Positions 8,334 to 17,211 of a DNA stretch of 64,000 nt are shown here, piece by piece. The notes under the pieces are model-generated. The model worked only from the letters and a program-made list of their open reading frames with translations. It was not told the origin of the DNA and searched no databases. This stretch comes from Yoonia vestfoldensis. Its GTDB lineage: Bacteria; Pseudomonadota; Alphaproteobacteria; Rhodobacterales; Rhodobacteraceae. How positions within the stretch are numbered: position 1 is the first letter of the stretch; each line of letters opens with the position of its first letter. Location of the stretch: positions 3,173,501 through 3,237,500 of the forward strand of contig NZ_CP021431.1 in the NCBI RefSeq assembly GCF_002158905.1, given 5' to 3'. Made by a program: the position numbers and the translations under genes.

Positions 8334-9193
8334 CGTCACATTCAAAAGGTGTGTTGATCACGATCTTTGGCGTCCTGCTTGTCGTGCCGGACGCATTGTT
8401 TGTTCGGCTGATCGAAGCAGACCCCTTAGTCACAGCCTTTTGGCGGGGTCTCATCGCTGGATTCATTATTTTCGCGCTTGTTCTTGTATTTCAAGGCTGG
8501 GGCGCGTTTCTGGCCGCTCTGCGCACGGGACGTATCGGTTTGGTATATGTCCTACTTCTCGGCACGACAAATATCGGCTTTGTCCTCGCGATCGCATGGA
8601 CAAGCGTGGCGAATGTGGTGTTTATTCTGGCCGCGATGCCAATTTTTGCGACAATCTTTAGCCGCATCTTTTTGGGCGAGCCAATTTGCTTGCGTATGGT
8701 GGTGACGATGGCTGCAGTAATGGGTGGGTTGGCAATCATAGCAGCCGGATCACATGAGAACGATGTTTCATCATGGCAAGGTGATCTTTGCGCCCTTTTG
8801 GTCTGCGCATCCTACGCCGGCGCTTTGACCGCAGTGCGATGCGTCAAAGACGTCTCGATGATCCCGGCCATCCCTTGCGCGTACCTCGGGACGGCGTTGA
8901 TCCTTGGGCTTATCTCTATTCCGGGTCCAGATTTCGGCCCACAATGGCCGTTGTTTTTGGCACATGGCGCGTTCATTGGCGCAGCAAGTTGCCTTCTCAC
9001 GCTCGGTCCGCGCTATATCAAATCAGGTGAAGTTTCTTTGTTAATCCTGCTCGAATCCATCCTCGCGCCCCTTCTGGTCTGGCTCGTCGTAGGTGAAAAT
9101 CCGGGTCAGAAAGCCTTACTTGGCGGCGTCATAGTGATAAGCGCATTGGTGCTCTATAACATCCATTCAATCCGTTCTTCGCAGGAACGGTGA
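8330..9193 (+). CDS. EamA/DMT-family transporter
   Basis: This 287-residue membrane protein has about ten hydrophobic helices arranged as two EamA repeats, typical of drug/metabolite transporters and often exporters of amino acids or metabolites. The ATG overlaps the stop of the deacetylase-fold gene (ATGA), indicating coupled translation. In this locus it may export a toxic product or an amine released by the hydrolases; that is inference. Confidence 0.82.
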   Translation: MTSHSKGVLITIFGVLLVVPDALFVRLIEADPLVTAFWRGLIAGFIIFALVLVFQGWGAFLAALRTGRIGLVYVLLLGTTNIGFVLAIAWTSVANVVFILAAMPIFATIFSRIFLGEPICLRMVVTMAAVMGGLAIIAAGSHENDVSSWQGDLCALLVCASYAGALTAVRCVKDVSMIPAIPCAYLGTALILGLISIPGPDFGPQWPLFLAHGAFIGAASCLLTLGPRYIKSGEVSLLILLESILAPLLVWLVVGENPGQKALLGGVIVISALVLYNIHSIRSSQER

Positions 9194-9250
9194 ACCAGAT
9201 TCACAAGGACATTGATCCGCATTCCAATTAAATCCTTATTCATTGTCAGG

Positions 9251-9319
9251 CTAGGGGGGCACTGAAAAAGCATCGATTGACACCACAATCTGCTCTTCGG
9301 TGAAACGTGATTTGCGCAT
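9251..9319 (-). pseudogene. IS3-family orfA N-terminal fragment
   Basis: An ATG at 9319 with AAGGAG upstream opens a 22-codon frame reading MRKSRFTEEQIV and then losing similarity before a stop. The first residues match the usual start of IS3-family orfA (helix-turn-helix) proteins. It is a decayed fragment. Confidence 0.55.
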
Positions 9320-9346
9320 CGTCTGTTCTCCTTGTTCTGACGAACG

Positions 9347-9556
9347 TTACAAGAACAAACTCTCCTTTTGAATGGCCCGGTTTATTGGGGGCACGTCAGC
9401 TGGCGTGAGGTTTCCAGTCTCCCGCAAGCACGCCGCAAACCGTACAGCGGTTGCAGCGGGGATCAGCAAGCAACGACCGATCTCACGCGCCGAATGGCCC
9501 TCTCGGTGTAGAACTTGAAAACGATGGCGAATGTCGGGTGACAAGGGTGCGGGCAT
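9347..9556 (-). pseudogene. IS630-type transposase N-terminal fragment
   Basis: Residues 1-50 (starting MPAPLSPDIRHRFQVLHREG, with HSAREIGRCL following) look like the N-terminal helix-turn-helix of IS630-family transposases. The full protein would be about 280-350 residues, so the DDE catalytic domain is absent. Together with the adjacent IS3 fragment it marks an insertion hotspot between two metabolic loci. Confidence 0.5.
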
Positions 9557-9888
9557 GAAACGATCCTCCTGAGCAGTAAGGAATCAGAAATCCGCACACG
9601 TGGGAATCCCCAACGATTCAAGATGATCAGGAACCGCTCTAAGGGCTACGCGACAGGTGCAAACCGCCATGGATTTTATTGGGAAATTTCAGACGCGATT
9701 CTGATTAATTAGGGTACAGCGACAGCAGGGGAGGTAAAAACATTCACCAACTGTTTGGGTTTTGAGCGGATATTGTTGGCAGAAAACGCGTTCTTTGTGT
9801 GCGATGGTTTTAGGCCTGCCACTCAGAGCAATCAACAAATTACGTAGGTAGTATTTGCGAGTCGCTTTTGGGCGCGATCGAATCGCGC
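9557..9888. other. Intergenic stretch, no gene recognised
   Basis: This 332-base stretch lies between the IS630 fragment and the SDR gene. I see no convincing coding frame, tRNA or terminator; it may hold the decayed end of the IS630 element. Confidence 0.45.
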
Positions 9889-10488
9889 TTACTCGACGAT
9901 GAGTATTTGCCCGTTTACAAGCCCTTCAACTGCTTTGCTGAATGCGCGCCCAACGGCTTCGTTCGAAACATGATTGTGGCCCCTGAAGAAGCCGTCGTAT
10001 TTAGCGCGCGACACTTCAAGAACTTCCGGGCTAACTGCATTGATGCGGATGCCTCTTGGCATCTCAATTGCTGCGCCTCCGACAAACCCGTCAATCGCTC
10101 CATTTGCAGCCGCTGCGCCAGATCCACCTTTTATCGGATCACGGTTGAGGACACCACTCGTCAAAGTGAACGAGCCGCCATCGTTCATATACTCAAACCC
10201 TGAAAGCACCAAATTTATCTGCGGCAGCACTTTGCCGTTGATGCCTTCGATGAATTGGTCAGTTGTCATCTCATCGACGGGTCCAAAATGCCCATGGCCG
10301 ACCGCGCAAACCATTGCATCAATTTTGCCGATTGCTTCGTACATAGCTCTAATGCTGGCGACATCTTCAAGGTCAACCTGGATATCACCGCTTGTTTTGC
10401 CGACACGGATTATCTGGTGCCTTTCAGATAGTGCCTCGACTGCCGCGTTTCCAACTGCACCGTTTGCACCAACAATAACAACTTTCAT
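9889..10488 (-). CDS. Atypical short SDR-like protein
   Basis: This 199-residue Rossmann-fold protein starts MKVVIVGANGAVG, a clear dinucleotide-binding motif. It is shorter than classical SDRs, and the usual Tyr-x3-Lys is replaced by a small-residue block (SGAAAANGAIDGF) followed by the conserved RGIRINAVSP. It belongs to a known group of short SDR-like proteins with unclear chemistry. It lies downstream of the liv operon on the same strand, across a gap with a hairpin, so it may or may not be co-transcribed. Confidence 0.75.
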   Translation of the reverse strand: MKVVIVGANGAVGNAAVEALSERHQIIRVGKTSGDIQVDLEDVASIRAMYEAIGKIDAMVCAVGHGHFGPVDEMTTDQFIEGINGKVLPQINLVLSGFEYMNDGGSFTLTSGVLNRDPIKGGSGAAAANGAIDGFVGGAAIEMPRGIRINAVSPEVLEVSRAKYDGFFRGHNHVSNEAVGRAFSKAVEGLVNGQILIVE

Positions 10489-10701
10489 TTCGATATTCCT
10501 CAGAGTACTTCCCGTAAAATTTTGGCTTTAGCGTTAAGGCTAAATCGTCAGCATTGGACAAACAACTAAAAGGTTGGTGTAGTCTAAGCTGCTTTCGAAA
10601 ATACTTCCGTGAAAGGCTCCAACCTGCCGATATCCCTACGCCAAAAACCATGGTTTGTTAGGTCCTGATATATGAAATTCTGGGATTTTACGCCAGAGAG
10701 A

Positions 10702-10732
10702 TTGAGGCCCACCCAAAACGAGCGGGCCTCAA
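10702..10732 (-). terminator. Hairpin downstream of livK
   Basis: TTGAGGCCC at 10702-10710 pairs with GGGCCTCAA at 10724-10732 (9-base stem, 13-base loop), starting 9 bases after the livK stop. It lacks a long T-run on the minus strand, so it is either a weak terminator or an mRNA-stabilising hairpin. Confidence 0.5.
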
Positions 10733-10741
10733 ATATTAGCT

Positions 10742-11953
10742 TTATTCGAATACTGTCGCCGGATAGAATTTTTCCGACACCCACGCGCCATCTTCGGCAC
10801 GCATGATCAGGAAAGAACCAGCCGGGGTTCCGCTTTCATCCATCGTCAACGGGCCGGATGCACCCTCAAAGTCGATATTGGTGCCTCCAGCAATTAAATC
10901 ACGCGCCGCTGCAAAATCGGATACCATCTCCCCATCAACAGTTACATCGCGAATTGCCGAGTTGATTGCCTCGCCGTTGCAGCCTTCCGACCCCTCAAGA
11001 GCAAGGGCGACCAACATCGCCATATCATAGGAATTGGCTGCAAACGGGCCAGGTGCAGCACCTGTTTCCATCATCATTTTCGCGGCAAATGTTTGGTAGG
11101 CTGGCAATGAATTGTCAGGTTCTGCGAGTTGAACATAAGCCCTTCCGTTCAAGATGCGCGGATCGACGGCTTCAAAAATCTGCGGGACGGCCAGATCTGC
11201 AGTCAACAACCACTCGCCTTCAAACCCACCAACGGCGGCTTCTTTCATAACGGTTACGCCTGATTCCTGACCACCAGCCAAATAGATAACGTCGGGATTG
11301 TTCGCAAGGACCGCGACCAGTTCAGCCTGATAAGACGGTTGGCCTGGGTTGTAGATCACATAATCGGTGATTTCGACATTGGCCTCTTCAAGGGCCGCGC
11401 GAGCAACCTGCGCAGGAGAGATTGTAGACTCTTCATTTTGAACCAGCATGGCCACAGATTTATAGCCCTTTTCGGTCAGCCAGAGACCCGCCGCGGCGCC
11501 GTCACCAAGATCCGAACCAACAGTGCGATAAACGTAGTCTCCACCCAGCTCGTCCAAAGTGATTGTACCGGCATAGGGTGAAATGATGGGTGTCTGTCTG
11601 CGTTTGGCAAGATCAACAAGCGCCACCATAACGCCGGACGTTGGCCCAAGAATTGCAACAGCACCTTCGGTTTCGATCATCTTGGTGGCTTCACGGATGC
11701 CTTTTTCAGCGCTGCCCCCAGTGTCGGCAATAACAGTGCGCAACATCCCGCAAGAGGTACCACCGGCAGCGTTGATTTCGTTGACAGCAACTTCCACACC
11801 TCCTGCAACAATAGCACCGAACTCGCCCAGTTCGCCAGTAAGCGGCACCAGCACGCCGACGGTCACATCGGCGGCAGCAAAAGACGGCGCCGCGATGGCC
11901 GCTACTGCAGCAATGGCAGTCATGTTACGTAACTTCCTTGAAATTGTATTCAT
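10742..11953 (-). CDS. livK: Liv-type periplasmic binding protein
   Basis: This is the 403-residue substrate-binding protein of a branched-chain-amino-acid-type importer (peripla_BP_6 fold). I chose ATG at 11953 because AAGGAG sits just upstream and the frame then begins with a signal peptide (MNTISRKLRNMTAIAAVAAI, cleavage near AAPSFAAA). The mature protein starts DVTVGVLVPLTGELGEFG. Many Liv systems of this size carry aromatic acids, amides or urea rather than leucine. The genes share a candidate operator with the picolinate operons, so picolinate is a plausible ligand. Confidence 0.85.
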   Translation of the reverse strand: MNTISRKLRNMTAIAAVAAIAAPSFAAADVTVGVLVPLTGELGEFGAIVAGGVEVAVNEINAAGGTSCGMLRTVIADTGGSAEKGIREATKMIETEGAVAILGPTSGVMVALVDLAKRRQTPIISPYAGTITLDELGGDYVYRTVGSDLGDGAAAGLWLTEKGYKSVAMLVQNEESTISPAQVARAALEEANVEITDYVIYNPGQPSYQAELVAVLANNPDVIYLAGGQESGVTVMKEAAVGGFEGEWLLTADLAVPQIFEAVDPRILNGRAYVQLAEPDNSLPAYQTFAAKMMMETGAAPGPFAANSYDMAMLVALALEGSEGCNGEAINSAIRDVTVDGEMVSDFAAARDLIAGGTNIDFEGASGPLTMDESGTPAGSFLIMRAEDGAWVSEKFYPATVFE

Positions 11954-11993
11954 CTGTTTTCTCCTTGTTGGGTCGTATGATCCGGTTTTCCGG

Positions 11994-12698
11994 TTAGTGT
12001 GCCTGTAAAAGCATTTCTTCCAGCCTGCCAGGTTCCAGCAAGTCCGCGCTTGGCAAGGTTTCGCGATTGCGCCCAGCATCAAACATCCAGGTCGTTCGCG
12101 ATATTTTTAGGATTTTTTCTGGGTTCTGTTCGACGACCCAAATGACGGTCATGCCAGATTGGGCCAGCTCACAAACCCAATCGACGATCCGGTCGACAAA
12201 GATCGGCGCCAGTCCCGCAGTCGGTTCATCAAGCATCAAGACCTTCGGCGCACCAATCAACGCATTCGCAACAGCAAGCGTCTGCCGTTCGCCCCCTGAC
12301 AACGTTGAAGCAAGCTGTGTCGAGCGTTCTTTCAGTATCGGGAACCGTTCATAGGTATTGTCGATACGCGCACCTGTGTCCGCAAAGTTAAGCGCCGAAG
12401 CCAATAAGTTGTCGCGCACCGTCATCTCTGCAAAGGTATTGTTCTCTTGCGGAACATAGCCGACGCCAGATCGTGTTGTTGCCAAAGCACTCAATTTAGT
12501 AAAAGATTTTCCGTCAATCGTGATCTCGCCACGATCAACAGGTAAGTGACCAGCGATAGTTTTCATCAATGTGCTCTTGCCGGCACCGTTGGGTCCCAAA
12601 ATACATGTAATCTCGCCGGGCTCCGCGATAAAATTCATCCCATGCAAAATCGTGACCTTCCCATAGCCGCTGTGCAGCCCTTTGACTTCAAGTTTCAT
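11994..12698 (-). CDS. livF: Liv-type ABC ATPase F
   Basis: This ATPase is about 234 residues with Walker A GPNGAGKST, signature LSGGERQ and Walker B VLMLDEPTAGL. The ATG at 12698 has GGAG seven bases upstream and is preferred to a TTG at 12710. It overlaps the end of livG by 11 bases and is followed 40 bases later by the binding-protein gene. It works with LivG on the cytoplasmic face of the permease pair. Confidence 0.87.
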   Translation of the reverse strand: MKLEVKGLHSGYGKVTILHGMNFIAEPGEITCILGPNGAGKSTLMKTIAGHLPVDRGEITIDGKSFTKLSALATTRSGVGYVPQENNTFAEMTVRDNLLASALNFADTGARIDNTYERFPILKERSTQLASTLSGGERQTLAVANALIGAPKVLMLDEPTAGLAPIFVDRIVDWVCELAQSGMTVIWVVEQNPEKILKISRTTWMFDAGRNRETLPSADLLEPGRLEEMLLQAH

Positions 12699-13461
12699 GG
12701 TCTGCTCCAAGGTAGGCTGAAATTACCGCCGGGTCGTGACGAATAGAATCCGGATCACCCTCTGCAAGCAGCGCACCGTTCTGAAGAACAACGACGCTAT
12801 CCGCAATGTTTAGCAGAAAGGCCAAATTGTGTTCCACAACGATCAAAGTTGTACCGTCCGCATGAAGCTGCACCAGAATTTCCGACAGTTTCACTTGCAA
12901 GTTCGGATCGACCCCTGCTGTGGGTTCGTCTAACAAAAGGATCGAGGGATCACGGTTCAGTTGGCGTGCAACCTCGAGCATGCGAAGTTCACCACCCGAC
13001 AGGTTTGCAACTGAGTCATGCAACCGGTCCGCAAGCCCGACACGTTCAAGCGCGTGTTCCGCCTTTTCATGTAATTCCACATCTGCAGGGCGCCATCGTC
13101 CGAATAGTGCAGCAAGGGGCCCTTCTTCGGAATGCTCTGAACCGACGATGACATTGTCAATTACACTCAAAGACGGAAAAGCGCGTGGCGTCTGAAACGT
13201 CCGCCCAAGGCCGTGACCAGCGATTTCAGCAGCCTTGAGCGAAGACAGTTCCACACCATTCATGGCAACACGGCCTTGCGTCGGCTTCAATACACCCGAA
13301 ATCAGATTGAACGTTGTGGATTTGCCAGCTCCGTTGGGGCCGATCAACCCGAGAAAACCTCCACGATTAACATTAAAGCTGAGGCCGTGTTCACCGCCAA
13401 CGGCCCGAAATCCATCAAAGTCCATTGCGACGTTCTCGACGCTAAGGATGATATCGCTCAT
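12688..13461 (-). CDS. livG: Liv-type ABC ATPase G
   Basis: This second ATPase of the Liv system is 257 residues from ATG 13461, with Walker A GPNGAGKST, signature LSGGELRML and Walker B ILLLDEPTAGVDP, plus the longer C-terminal helix region usual in LivG. It sits directly after livM (four bases at most), so any translational defect in livM could influence it by coupling. Confidence 0.87.
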   Translation of the reverse strand: MSDIILSVENVAMDFDGFRAVGGEHGLSFNVNRGGFLGLIGPNGAGKSTTFNLISGVLKPTQGRVAMNGVELSSLKAAEIAGHGLGRTFQTPRAFPSLSVIDNVIVGSEHSEEGPLAALFGRWRPADVELHEKAEHALERVGLADRLHDSVANLSGGELRMLEVARQLNRDPSILLLDEPTAGVDPNLQVKLSEILVQLHADGTTLIVVEHNLAFLLNIADSVVVLQNGALLAEGDPDSIRHDPAVISAYLGADHET

Positions 13462-14380
13462 GACGCGTTCCTTTTTGACAATTTTTCCCAAGGCCGCAAT
13501 CTCAATACGAGTATGAACAGGATTCCCGTGACTATTTCTTCGACCGAAGCAGCAATCTGGGCACCACGTACAGTCTCGAACGGGACCCCTTTGACGAGTT
13601 CCTGAAACAATACGAGAGCCATGGCTCCTAAAATCGCACCAACGATTGTCTTTTCACCAGCAAGCACGAGGGCGATCCAAACAAAAATGTAACTTCTGCC
13701 GTAAACATTGCAGGTGCGACCAAGGTGGTAATCATCGCATAAAGAGCTCCGGCAAACCCGATCGGAATTGCTGAGATAATAAACACCTGAAGCCGGATGC
13801 GGGCGTCGTCTTTGCCGACGGCCTGCGCCGCGATTTCATCATCATGTACGGCGTCAATTGTCCGGCCGAAGGGTGATTTCAACAGACGGTTAAACACAAA
13901 AGCCGTGACCAACATTAACACTACGGCAGCAAGCGCGTATCCGACAGTATCGCTCATACCCAGCGTTGTCGGGTCCGGACGTTCGACATTGGCAAGCCCA
14001 ACACTCCCGTTACCAATCCGGCGCTCATTAAGAAGGAGGGAATGGAAAACTTCGGCAAAGGCAAACGTCGTCAACGCAAGGTATTCGCCGCGCAACCTGA
14101 GTGTCGGCCATCCGGTGACCAGCGCAAAAAGCAGCGACGCAACACCAGCGGCAAGGAAGCCGACGTACCAGGGCATGTCGAAACCAAACCGGTATTGGTC
14201 AAGGCCGCTTGGAGGCTCTTGTGTGAAAATTGCGTAGGCGTATGCACCTGCCGCAAAATAGGCTACGGTCCCGAAGTTGATCATGCCACCACGGGCATAT
14301 TGAAGATTTAGCGACAACGTCAGCACTGAGAAAATGGCCCCGAAGGTGAGTGTCGCGATAATGATTGCGTAAATAGTCAT
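13458..14380 (-). pseudogene. livM: Liv-type permease M, single-base frameshift
   Basis: Residues 1 to about 233 (up to FTAEVTF) are a normal multi-helix LivM permease. The frame then reads into nonsense and stops. The missing C-terminus (LAGEKTIVGAILGAM onwards, 13458-13667) is present in another frame. The shift falls at a run of five A bases at 13683-13687 (T-run on the coding strand). One extra T would give TFFVWIALVLAGEK and a 307-residue protein of normal length. Either a true recent mutation, a slippage-prone phase site, or a sequencing indel in a homopolymer explains it. Confidence 0.82.
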
Positions 14381-15240
14381 CGTGATTTCTTCCCTGCTAG
14401 ACCCTCTGGACGGAACATTAGCACCAGAATGACGACGCTAAAGGCGACAAGTGGACGATAGCCTGCGGGTATCCAGAATACCGACACATCCATAGCAACG
14501 CCGATAATCAACCCTGCTGCGACGACCGCATAAAGTGAGCCGAGCCCCGCAAGGATTGCGACAGCAAGTATCTGTAGTATTTGGTTAAATGCGATATCGG
14601 TCGACAGTGTCGCAATTACAGCAAGCATGACACCTGCGAGACCTGCGAGACCCGACGAAATAAGCCACGTAATGCGCGAGGTCGATTTCACATCAATGCC
14701 GCGAGACGCTGCAAGCTCCGGGTTGGCTGACATGGCCCGGATCGCAAGGCCCATTGGTGTTTTGTTAAGAAACAACGCGAGGCCGACTGTTGCCAAAGCC
14801 GCGAAAACAACGACGATCATCTGGTAATTCGTGATCCGCACTCCCCAAAATCGGTAACTTTCAGCAAGCGGAATGTCCAGGCTGCGAATTCCGGTCCCGA
14901 CGATGGCATCAACCGACCCGCCAAGGACATAGTGCACGCCGACGGACGTAATGAGCAAGATTGCCGGACCAAGCGCACGGATTGGATCATACACAACACG
15001 TCCAATAATCAACCCGACAAAAGCTGTAAAAACGATCCCAACCATTGCCGAGGGAATGATGTGCCAGCCCCAAATCACGTTTAGCCCCCATGTGGTAAAG
15101 GCCGACACGCCAAGCAATTCAGGGTGCGCAATATTCAGAAATCCCTCAACGCGGCGGGTGAATGAAAAACCGATCGTTGCAAGAATAAGAAAAGACCCCG
15201 TAACAAGACCGGTAAGCACAAGCTGGAAGAAAACTGTCAT
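14377..15240 (-). CDS. livH: Liv-type permease H
   Basis: This 287-residue permease with about eight hydrophobic helices is first in the liv operon. It overlaps livM by four bases (ATGA). It pairs with LivM to form the membrane channel. About 115 bases upstream lies one of three operator-like sites shared with the pic operons, which argues for co-regulation with picolinate catabolism. Confidence 0.86.
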   Translation of the reverse strand: MTVFFQLVLTGLVTGSFLILATIGFSFTRRVEGFLNIAHPELLGVSAFTTWGLNVIWGWHIIPSAMVGIVFTAFVGLIIGRVVYDPIRALGPAILLITSVGVHYVLGGSVDAIVGTGIRSLDIPLAESYRFWGVRITNYQMIVVVFAALATVGLALFLNKTPMGLAIRAMSANPELAASRGIDVKSTSRITWLISSGLAGLAGVMLAVIATLSTDIAFNQILQILAVAILAGLGSLYAVVAAGLIIGVAMDVSVFWIPAGYRPLVAFSVVILVLMFRPEGLAGKKSR

Positions 15241-15353
15241 CGGCCCGCCCCTTCGATCTGATCGGATTTGCCAACCGCCAGATCCGGCCCGCAGAGCATA
15301 TCTGCTGTTGCTTGAAAATAAATCATCTCACAGTTTTCCCTCATGCTTTTTAA

Positions 15354-15370
15354 GAAGCATACCCCCTTAA
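15354..15370. promoter_or_regulatory. Candidate PicR operator upstream of liv operon
   Basis: GAAGCATACCCC (15354-15365) followed by CTTAA resembles the sites upstream of picA (GAAGTATGCTCC, then TTATAAT) and picC (GAAGTATACTTC, flanked by TTATAA). The shared pattern is GAAGYATRCYYC. It is the weakest of the three sites and is upstream of livH. Confidence 0.4.
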
Positions 15371-15545
15371 ATGAAATCCGCAAAGTATTTATTCATGTGA
15401 TTAATTAATTTGTTTAAGTTATTGTTTAAGCTTTATAATATAAGAAAATACACACCTTATGAGCAGTGATTTCGACGCTAGCTTCACTGGAAATCACCGC
15501 TCCACAGCCGAAAAACTTGTTCAGTCGCGCACTGCCCAGAGTGAT

Positions 15546-15641
15546 TCAAGCCATAGGTGCGCGGCTGAATTCGTTATTTGCCTCGATCAGGCGACTCAGC
15601 AAATCGATGAAAACTGCTTGCTCTTCAGCGTTGAGATGCCG
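15546..15641 (-). pseudogene. 3' fragment of the MarR repressor gene
   Basis: These 31 codons (RHLNAEEQAVFIDLLSRL onwards, then a short tail ending RAPMA and a stop) match the C-terminal dimerisation helix typical of MarR proteins. They are cut off from the rest of the gene (17215-17649) by the IS110 element. Joining 17215 to 15641 is exactly in frame (435 + 96 bases = 177 codons including the stop). Confidence 0.82.
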
Positions 15642-15787
15642 TAACAGGGTTCGACCCAAATGGCATCGTTGTGAGTTGATCGACCGTTCGATGTGAGGTG
15701 TCGTTGCCCTTGGCACGCTGTGCGGCGTGTCGACGGGGTGGTGCTGTGATGCGCGCCCCAAGTTTTGAACAACGAAAGGACAACGAC

Positions 15788-16828
15788 ATGGAAACTTATA
15801 TCGGATTGGATGTCTCTCTCGCAAGCACTGCGATCTGCACGGTGAGCGCGCAGGGCAAGATCGTCAAGGAAACGACCGCAGTCAGTGAACCGGAGGACCT
15901 TGTTGCGACGCTAAAGGCAATTCCTGGGGCTGTTGTTGCAGTGGGCCTAGAAGCCGGTCCTCTCTCGCAATGGCTTTATCGGCATTTGACCGACGCAGGC
16001 TTTGCCACAGTGCTGATGGAGACGCGGCAGGTGAAGGGTGCGCTGAAAGCGATGCCCATCAAGACGGACCGTCGGGATGCAGAGGGGATTGCACGGCTGC
16101 TGCAGATGGGCTGGTACCGGCCTGTCCATTGCAAATCGATATCAGCTCAAGAGATGCGCGCCCTTCTGGCCACGCGCAAGACTGTCCAGCAGGCGGCGAT
16201 GAATCTCGAACTATCGATCCGTGGTGTGTTGCGAAACTTTGGACTGAAGATGGGACGTGTTGCAAAGGGTCGCTTTGAAGCGCGGGTGCAGGAACTGACC
16301 GAAGGTAATCCCATGCTGGAGGCTGCAGCTACCCCGATCCTTGCATCACGACGGATGCTGCGACAGGAACTGGCCAGTTTGGAGAAGCTCCTGCGCAACC
16401 ACGCCAAGGAAGACCCGGTCTGTCACTCGCTCATGACGATGCCTGGGGTTGGTCCCGTCGTGGCCCTGACCGTCAAGGCGTCTATTGATGACCCGGAGCG
16501 GTTCCGATCTTCCAAGGACATCGGTCCGTGGGTTGGGTTGACCCCGCGACGTGAGCAGTCAGGCGAGCGCGACATCATTGGCCAAGTGTCTCGGGCTGGC
16601 GATGTTGGGCTGCGCACGGCGCTGTACCAGGCAGCGACGGTCATGCTGCATCGCGGCCGCAAGAACTGGCTGACCGCATGGGCGCTGAATGTCGCCAAGC
16701 GGCGGGGCAAAAAGCGCGCCACTGTTGCGCTCGCGCGACGGATCGGGGTGGTTCTGCATCGTATGTGGAAGGACGGCACGGACTTCCGCTTCACCCGGGA
16801 AGAGGCCGCACACGTTGCTACTGCATAG
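15788..16828 (+). CDS. IS110-family DEDD recombinase
   Basis: This 346-residue protein has the RuvC-like N-terminal domain (YIGLDVSLAST, GLEAGPLS and the TDRRDAEGIARLL block supplying the acidic residues) and the C-terminal transposase_20 domain (MPGVGPVVALTVKA, with the nucleophilic-serine region further on). ATG at 15788 follows AAAGGACAACGAC; a longer frame from 15698 has no family similarity in its first 30 residues. It appears intact, so the element may still be mobile. Confidence 0.9.
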   Translation: METYIGLDVSLASTAICTVSAQGKIVKETTAVSEPEDLVATLKAIPGAVVAVGLEAGPLSQWLYRHLTDAGFATVLMETRQVKGALKAMPIKTDRRDAEGIARLLQMGWYRPVHCKSISAQEMRALLATRKTVQQAAMNLELSIRGVLRNFGLKMGRVAKGRFEARVQELTEGNPMLEAAATPILASRRMLRQELASLEKLLRNHAKEDPVCHSLMTMPGVGPVVALTVKASIDDPERFRSSKDIGPWVGLTPRREQSGERDIIGQVSRAGDVGLRTALYQAATVMLHRGRKNWLTAWALNVAKRRGKKRATVALARRIGVVLHRMWKDGTDFRFTREEAAHVATA

Positions 16829-17205
16829 GAGTAACTCTGCGATGCACGCCCAAAACAAGGTTGAAATATAGGAGGTTTGGCCGCGCCCGATGGCGCTGGT
16901 TCACCGATGTCCCAACCCGGGACGCGGTCCCCGATGATGCCGTGAGTGCGCTAGTCATCAGGCACGCTGTCTGAGGACGCTGTTGAGATAGGCACGCGGG
17001 AACCGCTCTTGGACTTGGCATGATGTGGCAGCCGCAGCGCTGACTACGGACAGAAGCACGATCCCGATGCGGGACAACACTCGGTCGCCAGCGTATCCAG
17101 CAACGCGTTTACCCATAACTCACAACACCGATGACGCAGCACGTGGTGGCCAACTTAACCGTTCGGCCATTGGCTTCGTGTCGAAAATTTCTCTTGACCT
17201 CGACC
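16829..17205 (+). ncRNA. Candidate bridge RNA region of the IS110 element
   Basis: The 3' end of the element has no plausible gene for nearly 380 bases. In the IS1111 group this segment is expected to encode the structured guide RNA that pairs with donor and target DNA. I see several short inverted repeats but cannot fold it. The 7-mers GATGCCG (16936-16942) and CAGAAGC (17051-17057) also occur directly left and right of the insertion point, but both have the same orientation, which does not fit the published strand rule, so they may be chance. Confidence 0.4.
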
Positions 17206-17211
17206 ACCCTG

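Noticed and set aside
10742..12082. Longer start for livK at 12082
   Set aside because: The extra 43 residues have no signal-peptide character and no ribosome site, while ATG 11953 has AAGGAG and a clear signal peptide.
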